Assembly: GCA_035771175.1 (NCBI GenBank)
Contig: CM069604.1
Location: 16,245,115-16,309,114 of the forward strand
Origin: Paratinospora sagittata
Taxonomy: Eukaryota > Streptophyta > Magnoliopsida > Ranunculales > Menispermaceae
Length of the DNA stretch: 64,000 nucleotides
Direction: 5' to 3'
Program-made: the position numbers and the translations under genes
Part shown: positions 54,630 through 64,000 of the stretch, one piece after another
Layout: each line of letters begins with the position of its first letter
Numbering within the stretch: the first letter of the stretch is position 1
Notes under the pieces: model-generated
Seen by the model: the letters and a program-made list of their open reading frames with translations, nothing else
What the model was told of the DNA's origin: nothing
Database searches by the model: none

Positions 54630-57377
54630 TCAATTAGGGTCTTCCAAGTATATATCTTCCTCATGCGCGTGTTCTTTCCCATAATAGTGTTTCACCCGAT
54701 GGCCATTAACTCGAAAGAAAGAGCCTTCTTTGCTACGCAACTCAATTGTACCATATGAAAACACTCTCTCAATAATAACAGGACCCGACCACCTAGACTT
54801 CAATTTACCCAGAAACAATGTCAACCTTGAATTGTATAAAAGAACCTCTTGTCCCGGTTTAAACGCCCGCTTCACTATCATCTTGTCATGCCATATCTTT
54901 GTTCTCTCCTTGTATATCTTGGCATTCTCGTATGCATCTTGGAGGAATTCATCCATCTCATTCAATTGTAGAAGTCTTTAGTCACCGAATGTCTTCAAAT
55001 CACAATTTAGCTTCTTAATAGCCCAAAAAACACGGTGCTCCAACTCAACCGATAAATGGCATGCTTTCTCAAACACTAAACGATACAGAGACATCCCAAT
55101 GGGTGTCTTAAAAGTTGTCCAGTAAGCTCATAAAGCATCATCAAGCTTTAAAGCCCAATCTTTTCTCTTAGTATTCACCGTCTTTTCTAGGATTTGCTTC
55201 ACCTCTCGGTTACTAATCTCGATTTGTCCATTGCTTTGAGGATGGTAGGCCATGGCAACCTTGTGTTTCACCCCTTACTTGGCAAGTAGTGCATTAAAGA
55301 GCTTGTTACAAAAGTGGGATCCTTCATCACTAATGATTGCCTGAGGAGTGTCAAAACGTGTAAAGATGTTCTTTTAAAGGAACTTCAACACTACCCTTGC
55401 ATCATTTGTAGTCGTGGAAATTGCTTCCACCCACTTTGAAACGTAGTCAACCACCAAGAGAATATATGTCTTCTCACATGAAGAAGGAAATGGTCCCATA
55501 AAATCTATACCCCAAACGTCAAATAGCTCCACCTCTAGGATATTAGTCAATGGTTGCTCATGTCTCCTCGAAATAGTAGCAAGACGTTGGCATTGGTCAC
55601 ATGTCTTCACAAAAGCATAACTATCCCGAAACAAAGTAGGTCAATAGAACCCATTTTGTCGTTGTCCTTGTAGCCCTGAAGTGACCACCATATGGAGACG
55701 AATAACAATCATGGAGAATATACTGCACATCTTCCTCTGGAACACACCTCCTAATAATTTAATCATTAAAACTCTTAAATAGCAAGGGCTCATCCCTAAG
55801 GTAGAAGCGCACATCATGTAGAAACTTCTTCTTCCTTGCATATGATAAATCCGGAGGTAAGACACCACTAGCCAAGTAATTCACATAGTCGACAGACCAT
55901 AGAAGTTTCACAAACAACCCATATAGTTGCTCATCCGAAAATGTTTCTAAAATAGGCACACCATCATCTTTCTCATCTAGTTGCAACCGAGATAAGCGAT
56001 CTGTAACTACTTCTCACTGCCCTTCTTGTCTCTAATCTCCATATCAAACTCTTGAAGTAAGAGGACCAATCGAATGGACCGAGGCTTTGCATCCTTCTTC
56101 TCAAATAAGTAGCAGATGGAGGCATGGTTGGTGTAGACAATCACCTTAGACCCAATGATGTAGGATCTAAACTTATCACAAGCAAAGACCACCGCTAGTA
56201 ATTCCTTCTCGGTTGTAGTGTAATTTTGTTGAGCCCCAACAAGTGTCCTACTCGCATAGAAGATTGCTCGAAACATCTTCTCTCTCTTTTGCCCAAGAAC
56301 CTCTCCTACTGTATAGTCGTCCGCATCACATATGATCACGAACCATTCACTCCAATCTGGTATCACCATGATAGGTGCTGAGATCGAAACTTTCTTGATC
56401 AACTCAAAAGCTTTCTCACAATGCTCATCAAACACAAATGGATTCTCTTTCTCAAATAGGTTGCAAAGAGGTTTTGCAATCTTGGAAAAATCCTTTATGA
56501 ATCTTCTATAAGACCCTGCATGCCCCAAGAAACTTCTTATGTCCTTAACACTTTTTGAATGTGAAAGCTTTTCAATAGTAACAATCTTTGCCTTGTCTAC
56601 CTCCAGCCCCTTAAAAGAAATTCAGTGTCCAAGAATAATCCCCTCATGCACCATGAAGTGCCACTTCTCCAAGATGTCCTCCACCAAATCAGCAAATATA
56701 GCCATCATGATCTAATTTGATCAATAAAAATCACTGGTGCAATACATAATCCAAACGGCATGTGCCGAAAAGCAAAAGTACCATACGGGCAAGTGAATGT
56801 AGTCTTCTCTTGATCCTCCGGGGCGATGGCTATCTGATTATACCCTGAATACCCGTCTAAAAAATAATAGTAATGGAAGCCCGTCAAATGATCTAATTTG
56901 ATCAATAAAAGGAAGAGGAAAGTGATCCTTCCTTGTGGCCTAGTTGAGCTTGCGGTAGCCCTGTCACTGTTCTAGTAGAAATCAGCTCAATCTTATCATT
57001 CATCACCACAGTCATACCACCTTGGGTACTACGTGAACCGGACTTACCCACATACTATCTAAAATGGCATATATGATTCTCGCCTTGAGCCACTTTAATA
57101 TTTCAACTTTGATAGCCTCCTTCATGGGTGGATTTAGCCTTCATTGATGCTCAATTGAGGGCTTGTAAGATTCCTCCATCAAGATCTTATGCATACAAAT
57201 GGAAGGACTTGTCCCCTTTATATCTGCTATGGACCACCCCAATGCGGACTTGTACTCTCTTAAGATGCGTAATAGCTTCTCTTCCTTCACACTAGACAAG
57301 GTCGATGATACAATGACCGGCATAGTAGACTTCTCACCCAAAAATGCATAGAGAAGATGCTTCGGTAAGGGCTTCAA
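54630..57377 (-). pseudogene. Athila/Tat-like RT, RNase H and integrase, broken
   Basis: In element order: RT linker (57377-57141), RT piece with YYYFLDGYSGYNQIAIAPEDQ and MPFGLC (56905-56705), then AIFADLVEDIL joined straight to KWHFMVHEG (about 56704-56630), so the segment holding the FxDD catalytic box is missing. A 23-base direct repeat (56707-56729 and 56888-56910) brackets the RT piece. RNase H follows (56528-56007; YASRTLVGAQQNYTTTEKELLAVV), then the integrase finger, MGPFPSS and KWVEAI core (about 55986-55374), and a C-terminal domain (54965-54630) ending in an acidic tail. Stops and frame changes are numerous. A dead copy. Confidence 0.88.
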
Positions 57378-57453
57378 CTCTGGTGAAGACTCTACTAACT
57401 CGGGTGGAGAAAAAGCTTCAATATTTTTCGCTTTGATGGTTGCACTCTCATGA

Positions 57454-58167
57454 TTATAGGACTAAGGCATAATGTTGGACTTCATTATGAATTGCCTCAT
57501 CTCTAGATATCGAACTCACAAGACACTTCTCTAAAGGATCTCTTGGTGTAGCCTCATCATGTACCTCGGTCACACATGCATCAACCATTTTCGTTACATC
57601 AATCCGGTGACATGTATTCCCCTCCGATGGAAATTTAAGAGTCTTGTATATGTTAAACACCACTTCTTCATCATTCACTCGCAAGGTAAGCTCGCCACGT
57701 TGCACATCTATCAAAGCTTTCTCGGTAGCTAGGAATGGTCGCCCAAGTATAAGAGGAATATTGTCATCTTCCTCCATGTCCAAAACTACAAAGTCCACCG
57801 GGAAGATGAACTTGTCCACCTTTGCTAGCACGTCCTCAATGATACCCTGAGGGTATGTAAGTGATCGATCAGCTAGTTGCAAAGATATTGTAGTTGGCTT
57901 CACCTCGCCAAGCCCCAATTTCCTGAAAATTGACAAAGGCATCAAGTTAATGCTTGCACCTAAATCACATAAAGCTTTAATAAAATTTAAAGAACCAATG
58001 GTGCAAGGTATAGTGAAACTCCCTGGATCTTTTAACTTTTGAGGTAGCTTCTTTTGTAGTATGCCACTACACTCTTCAGTAAGTTTCACAGTCTCGTAGT
58101 CCTCTAGCTTCTTCTTCTTCGTCATTACATCCTTCATGACCTTAACGTAGTTTGGCATTTGCTCCAA
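57454..58167 (-). pseudogene. Athila/Tat-like aspartic protease region
   Basis: A long open stretch on the minus strand. Around residue 67 it has ALCDLGASINLMPLSIF, the retropepsin active site with Asp-Leu-Gly for the usual Asp-Ser/Thr-Gly, and later ILGRPFLAT, the second conserved block. It would cut the polyprotein. The gag part joins it upstream with breaks near 58170-58380. The frame ends at 57454, short of the RT linker. Confidence 0.88.
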
Positions 58168-58169
58168 TG

Positions 58170-59716
58170 CACCTGCAAAAGGTATGTTAATATGAATCTT
58201 TTTGAAAATTTCTAGAAACTTGGAGAATTGCTCGTCAAGCTTCTTCTTTTGAAATCTCTGAGGAAATGGAATAGGAGTTGAGAGTTTAAGAGGGTTATCC
58301 GTGAAAATAATAGAACCAGGCCGATAAGGCCTCTCATGTGGCTTCTCCCCCTTTGATGATTCAACTTCCTTCTCTTTACTCTACTCGGTATCAACGCTTG
58401 CCTCTTCATGCTCTTCATTGGGTGATGGTGGTGTACTTAGGCTCGAATCAGCCCCCTTTACTTCCTTTCCACTTCTCAAGGTAATGGCTTGGCATTGCTC
58501 TTTCAGGTTTACCTTAGTGTTGCTAAGTAATGATCCCCTCCGTTGGGCATTCACAGTCGTGACTAGTTGCCCAACTTGAACCTCCAAATTCATTATAGAT
58601 GCCCTCGTTTCCATCATAAAGGAACCCAACATTTCTTCTACAGATGGCTTCTTCTCTTGAGCTTGATTATAAAAATCGGGTGGTTGCAATGTGTTCCTCG
58701 TGTTGGCATAAGAGAAGTTCTTGTGATTTCTGATGCTTGGGTGGTACTGATTTGGAACTCCTTGATTGCTTCTATAGTTGTACCCCCAATTGTTAATGTA
58801 TTGAATTTCCTCCTCATGTGTAAAGTCGCCGCCTTTTCAATAGACGATTGTGCATTTTAAGTAGTAAGCATAACAAGTTGGTTGGCAATGCTTGACATCT
58901 GTGAAGAGAGATATGAATGGATCAACTTCATGTAAACCAACCACCTTCGTTACTATTGATCGTGCACCCGAAACCTCATATGTGTTGGTAGCCATATCCT
59001 CCAACATTTTCAGTGCTTCAGTAGCCATCTTTGTCAACAATGATCCACCGGCCGCCGCATTAACTAGTGTTCGAGTAGAAAATGTCATATCATTGTAGAA
59101 AAGCTGAATTTGTAGCCAATCTTGGAATTCATGTTGAGGACACTTCCTTAAAAGCTCCTTAAATCTTCCCCAAGTCTCATACAAAGATTCTGACTCTAGT
59201 TGCTTGAATTGCCCAATCTCAGCTCGTAGTTGGGCGGTTTTGACAGGTGGAAAGAACTTTTGAAGAAACTTTTGTACCATCTCTTGCCAAGTTGCAATGC
59301 TCCCAGGTTGCAAAGATTGCAACCATGCTCGTGCTTTGTCCCTTAGAAAAAAAAGGGAACAATCTCAGTCGTATGGTGTCCTTAGTAACACCATTCATCT
59401 TAACTGTATCACACATCTCCAAAAAGGTGGTGATGTGGATAGTGGGATCTTCAATCGGAGACCCCCCAAACTGATGTTGTTGAACCATAGAAATCAACGC
59501 CGGTTTCAATTCAAAATTGTTCGCGTTGATAGGAACACGAACTATGCTTAAATAATTCTCATTGATGACCGGTTTGAAGTAATCTCTCAAGGTCAACTGA
59601 TTTTGCTCGTCCGCCATTGCTTCGGCTTCAATTCTTCTCTCCCTTCTTAGTCTTCCAAAAGTGCGTTCGATTTCGGTATCAAACGGTAATACTTCAAAAC
59701 TTCTTGCTCGTTGCAT
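58170..59716 (-). pseudogene. Athila/Tat-like gag
   Basis: The start at 59716 (MQRARSFEVLPF) leads to ADEQNQLTLRDYFKP and the capsid block FLEMCDTVKMNGV...LRLFPF. A frameshift near 59345 (an A-run) leads into WLQSLQPGSIATWQEMVQKFLQKFFP and LYETWGRFKELLRKCPQH, the retrotransposon gag core. A stop near 58837 and further breaks follow; the rest (58689-58381) is QAQEKKPSVEEMLGSFM, a known downstream block of this clade. It forms the particle and binds RNA in intact copies. Confidence 0.88.
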
Positions 59717-59860
59717 AAACTCTTGAAATCCTATAAATCAGAAACTAAGAAAGAAAATCAGAGAATAAATATAAAAAATCAAAATATAAAAAATCAAAAT
59801 ATAAAAAATCAAAATTAAAATAAAAGTTAAAGGACACGATATTTGTGAAAACTAGTAATT

Positions 59861-59879
59861 ATCCCCGGCAGCGGCGCCA
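59861..59879 (-). promoter_or_regulatory. Primer binding site (tRNA-Asp type)
   Basis: On the minus strand TGGCGCCGCTGCCGGGGAT lies six bases after the 5' LTR. It is the usual Athila/Tat site, complementary to tRNA-Asp. Confidence 0.88.
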
Positions 59880-59885
59880 AAAACT

Positions 59886-61239
59886 TGATGCGTGCAAACC
59901 GCAAGCGAATGGTGTCAAGTTATAATATAACTAATTATCACATTTTAACCCTAATTTTATCTAGAAAACCAAATTCAAATGATTGAGTGATTAAAAGCAA
60001 TAACTAAAACAACTAAGTATTAAATTAACAATGCAATAAAAATCAAATAAGAAAATCAATGGTAGAACGGTCTAGAGGTTCGACGTCACCTCACTCTCAA
60101 CTATGCCTTGAAATATATATTTATCATTAAATAAGTTCTTTGTTTATAAGTCGAAAATCCTAACGTTTCTAATTCCCTCTTTTGAAGCAACAACTAGAGC
60201 ATGTTATTGTCACACTGGCTTTACTCTTTCGATGAAAACCTAAGATAATAACAACTCATTAAGGTTCTCGATCTCCTTGTAAGTCTCACGATTGCCTAGG
60301 TTATATTTCTCAAATTCCAACCCAAGGTACCCTCTTTTGGAACATCTACCTCAAGTCTATGATCATCTAATCCGTGATCAATGGATCAAAAGCATTACAC
60401 CCAAAAAAATATAAATAAACTATAGAAACTTTATTAACAATAATTAAACCATAAAACTCGACATAGTATCAAACTTGCATCAATCTACACCGCTAGAAAG
60501 AGGTTTTAGTTCATGACTAAAGACATAAAAACATGATATATAAGTTCGAACATGAATAAGAACTAAGAAAAACAAACTAGAATGTTGTAGAGATTGTGAA
60601 TAGTTTTCAGTGTAGGTCTTCTTCTCCACTTCGCTGCAGCGTAATCTTTTTGTTCTTTTCTCTATTCCAATGTATTCCTCCAAAACCCTAAATTTTGATT
60701 TATAATATACCCCAAAGTCGTGTGGAATTAAAATTGGAAAATGGGAAAAAATCCACTTTTAATTGCCAATTTATGCATTTTTTTCCCTTTCAGCGCCGCA
60801 ATGCTCAAACCCAACGTCGTGGCGCTCCAAGACTTCTTTCCGACTTGCGTTTCTGCACCGCGGCACTACCGCAACACTCAGAACGTCACATGGTGCGTTT
60901 TTTCCTTTTTTGTGACTTCGTAGACTTTGCCAATTTTTGTTCTTTTTAACTTGGGTTCTTCATGTTCCTCTTTTGCTCTTCTTATACATGTTTTCATCAT
61001 CCAAAACCGTGACTAACGCATCTAAATATCTACAAAACAATGCAAATCAAATCAATGACACACTAAAATATAAATTGAATGAAACTATAACTAATAAACC
61101 AAAATAATGCATAAAAACCCAAATTATCCTAAACTAACATATGCATCAAAACTGACATAAACACATCCAACTAATGTATAAAATGTCCTAAAACACACCT
61201 AAAACATTCTCTAAAACCTATGTAAATATGCAACTATCA
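59886..61239 (-). repeat. 5' LTR of the Athila/Tat-like element (1354 bp)
   Basis: Ends on the plus strand are TGATGCGTGC and AACTATCA. It is highly similar to 51704-52897 plus 49601-49768. The small ORFs inside are LTR sequence. Confidence 0.9.
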
Positions 61240-62072
61240 ATTACATAGAGCTGAATCGATTTGTTTCGGGAAAGAATGTATTCGTTGTTTTTTAAATGAC
61301 TTTATGTACCAAAATTACCAAGTCCATTGCGTCACTATTATTTCTATATAAATGCTGCCTTGGAGCAAATCAAAGATCATTGATCTATCAATACGAAAAC
61401 TGAAAACCATTCAAAATGTATTAACAGTTTTCACTTGTGCAAAAACTTTTGGAAGTTAGTCTTCTATTCTCTGTTTTTGAACTCACGATATTTTGAAATA
61501 CATTAAGTCTTCTGGATTAGTTGATCTTCATCTATATCATTTCAAAAATTCATTGAAGAATACAAAAGTTTTTTGAACCAGTTTTTTCAGTCAAACTTTA
61601 TCATAAATATTTTGTTAAATCTGTGGTAACAAAAGGTTCAATCCAAAGCTTTGTAAGTATCAATTTGATTCTAAGTAAATGGAATCATATTTCATCTTGT
61701 ATTTTGATATTAGTGACTAATTTGTCACTGAGATAGAGCAAGTGTTGCTCGAAATTATAACGATTATTCTCACACCCGAAAGTTGAGAAAATGTTCTTTT
61801 CACACCCGTAAGTTGAGAGAGTACAACGGTTCTTCTCACACCCGTAAGTTAAGAAAGTGTACCGGTTTGGTCTTCACCCGTAAAAAGATCTTTAGTAGAG
61901 TTTGGACAAATCCTAACTGAGGAAGTTAGGTAGTGGATGTAGGCGAGGTCCCACTATAAATCTTGTTAGTATTGTTTCTTTTACTGTCCTTGTGTTTATT
62001 TTTTATACTCTATTTTCTAAAATTTGCTAAGTGTCCAATTCACCCCCCCTCTCGGACACATTTAGGCCAACA
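61240..62072 (+). repeat. 3' LTR of element A, second piece
   Basis: It continues the LTR from the gypsy insertion to GGCCAACA at 62072. It holds the TATA region near 61352 and the leader hairpins (61770-61895), matching 43225-44058. CTAAA follows. Confidence 0.9.
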
Positions 62073-64000
62073 CTAAAGAAATCATTCATACTCATTGCAT
62101 TCATATATGTTGATTATGATGTATGATTATTGCATTTATGATGTGTGTTTGTCATAGTTGAATAATATACTATTGTTACGTTTAATGCGAGAGAATTCTT
62201 GAGTATGACCACTAAGCTAGCTTCTAACTCACTTCCCTTGTTATTTTTTAGGAACTAAAACATTGAGGAGAGAGATAGGACAAACCATATTACATGCTCA
62301 GCTTCTTTTTTTTTTTTTTGGTTTCCCACTCAGTACCCCCGCTCTTTAGGTGAAACTAACCCACGTTCGAGCACTACAGGGGCATTGGATAGCTCTTTCT
62401 AAGTGGGCTAAACTAAGGTAGGCACGAATTTTGTTATTAAAACATTTTTCTTCAACCACCTTTTAGCACAGACCCCCAACCATCTATGTTGCATTACATT
62501 AGGTATATGCTCGACTTTTAAAATGTATGGTTCTGAATAAATAATTGTTGTCTGTTTTTTAAACTTGATAATTACTAAATCATAAATCTTAAATCCTAAA
62601 CGTTACAATATATTTCTTAAAGTATAAGACAATATCCGTGCCCATACCTACCTGTGCCCAAACATGCCGGTGCCCGTTTGTTGCCACCCTAAGATTGCTC
62701 ATGTCACAATGCTATATAATATCTTACGTCATCTACGCGGGTACTTGAATCTTCGTGGGTAGACTCAATCTCAAGGGAATACCACGACTTTGGAATGTTT
62801 ACTACATAAATAATGAAACTTGACATTTGACTTAGTGGAGATTAAATAAATTTGACTTGCTCCTCCGATCATAGAATAGTCATGTAGCCATGCAATGAGA
62901 ATTTGTTATACGCGATTATTTTCCTCAGGTTCCTTCATATATTTGTTTGATTTACTCAATACATGAAACCGCGGAGGGCAAGTCCCAATAACCAAATAAA
63001 AAATCATAAATTTTCAAAAAGTTGATTTATTTTATCAAAATATATTTATTTTGTTTCTGTTCTATATATATAATTAATAATTAAATTCAACTTAAGATAA
63101 TTATTAATTATACAATAAGTTATATTGAATATTGATTAGGCTTTATTATAATTTATTTTAATTACTAATAAAGTTATTTATTTATGATATAATTTTTATT
63201 TAAATATATTCAAATTTGAATTCATTCATTTATTTGTACCGTACTTTTATTTATTTGTTATTTATTTATTATATCGTAATTTTTATTTAAATACTTAAAA
63301 TTTATTTGTTTTTATTTATTTAAATTTTTGAATTTTTGAAAATATTAAATATTATTAATATTATTATTTGTTTACCTTTATAATAAAAATTAAAAAAAAA
63401 TTAATTTCTATATTAGTGATTATATGTAATATTTGGTTAAATAAAAATTATTTTGTATTAATTATAACTTACTAAATTTCAACGGTGATAAATTATTGGA
63501 TATAGGTGGTTAATGCAAAATTGGTAGGATAAAAATTATTCTTATTTTAGATATTGGCTCATCCTTTACTACAAATAGAGAATAAACCTTTACAAGAAAA
63601 AACAAACTTATTTTACTTTTTATTTTAGAGGCACATCTATAATTTATCAACCTTTATTTTATGTAGAGGTTGACAAATTATTACCAAACACTCTAATTTT
63701 AATTAGAATTTGGAGAAATTAAAGTCACAAGAGATCTATAAGACCATGAATTTTCTACGGCTACTTTCATAAATTTTGATGCTTGGGTTGTTTGTTTCAG
63801 TCAATTTTTTCATTTTATTTCAAAAATCTTTAACTTTCAAAAGTAATAATCTCTTCCTGGAAGAAATAATTGCCTTTATTCCAAACTTAATCACTAAAAA
63901 TCTTTCTATATATTTATTCGTTAACAATAGTCATAAAAAATACTCTTCTACTTTGAAAAAAACTAGTGATCAAGCAAGCTTGCTTTGACTTTAGATTCTC
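62073..64000. other. AT-rich flank with a SINE-like fragment, no gene
   Basis: A T-run (about 62307-62320) followed by GGTTTCCCACTCAGTACCC and GTTCGAGCACTACAGGGGC (to about 62445) looks like a minus-strand SINE or LINE tail common in plants. The rest is very AT-rich (63040-63480 especially). Short open frames such as 63776-63988 have no recognised content. Confidence 0.4.

Larger units (their letters stand above)
49601..61239 (-). mobile_element. Athila/Tat-like gypsy element nested in the 3' LTR of A
   Basis: LTRs 59886-61239 (5') and 49601-52897 (3', itself carrying a solo LTR), a tRNA-Asp-like PBS, gag, protease, RT, RNase H and integrase on the minus strand, and about 1.7 kb of non-coding DNA between integrase and the 3' LTR. 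There is no chromodomain, and integrase is of the KWVEAI type usual in this clade. Target duplication ATTGC/ATTAC (one mismatch). The RT lacks its catalytic box and several frames are broken, so it is not autonomous now. Confidence 0.9.
42089..62072 (+). mobile_element. Element A: full-length copia (SIRE-type) retrotransposon with a nested insertion
   Basis: 5' LTR 42089-44058, PBS, gag-pol 44112-48201, polypurine tract, 3' LTR in two pieces (48489-49600 and 61240-62072). CTAAA at 42084-42088 and 62073-62077 is a clean five-base duplication. Without the nested gypsy element (49601-61239) it would be about 8.3 kb. It is the only element here with a copia pol, and a likely helper for B and C. 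Point mutations and stops make this copy inactive. Confidence 0.92.

Overview
The window is nuclear DNA of a flowering plant. It carries SIRE-type Ty1/copia elements, Ty3/gypsy chromoviruses with a C-terminal chromodomain, an Athila/Tat-type gypsy element primed with a tRNA-Asp-like PBS, and a CACTA (TNP2) transposon. There is no intact cellular gene and nothing of bacterial or organellar character. The species cannot be named from the sequence. Almost all of it is nested, decaying transposons.

Layout. 1-16783 (minus) is a pol-less LTR element, 'C': LTR 14683-16783, gag 13376-14595, then an envelope-like ORF2 at 1-1040 running off the left edge. A rearranged gypsy composite (1737-12619) splits it and itself holds a truncated copia element ('A-prime', 4500-8727), an ORF2-like fragment and an inverted LTR pair. 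17641-28793 is a CACTA transposase relic split by 'B' (18019-26905, plus), a second pol-less element with the order LTR, gag, repeat array, ORF2, LTR. 29.4-31.4 kb is mostly AT-rich, with an array of palindromic repeats. 31447-39676 (minus) is a chromovirus with a 3.05-kb 3' LTR. Its upstream end has become a 1.19-kb near-perfect palindrome plus 498-bp tandem copies, and AACAC flanks the whole block. 41421-41885 is a foldback cluster inside a (TG)n tract. 42089-62072 (plus) is a full copia element 'A' (flanking repeat CTAAA). Its 3' LTR holds an Athila/Tat-like element (49601-61239, minus), and one LTR of that element holds a solo B-type LTR (49769-51698, flanking repeat AAAAC). 62073-64000 is AT-rich flank with a SINE-like piece.

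How the parts relate. A encodes gag and pol. B and C encode only a zinc-knuckle-free gag and a MAP[KR]-starting ORF2. A, A-prime and B share LTR design; C has the same plan with different sequences. U3 holds a tandem array of short dyads (GGACGCT...AGCGYCC in A and B, AGGAACGCGTTCCT-like in C). The leader just before the tRNA-Met PBS holds a row of small hairpins whose stems change in a compensatory way. In B and C the U3 motif also recurs inside the element, upstream of ORF2. The simplest reading is that B and C are non-autonomous partners mobilised by A-like elements, and that the hairpin arrays matter for RNA handling or transcription. This family is the best candidate here for an undescribed system.

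Many nonsense codons in these elements are CAG or CAA to TAG/TAA, or TGG to TAG/TGA, the pattern left by deamination of methylated cytosine. All coordinates and motifs were read by eye; family names rest on recognised motifs, not on searches.
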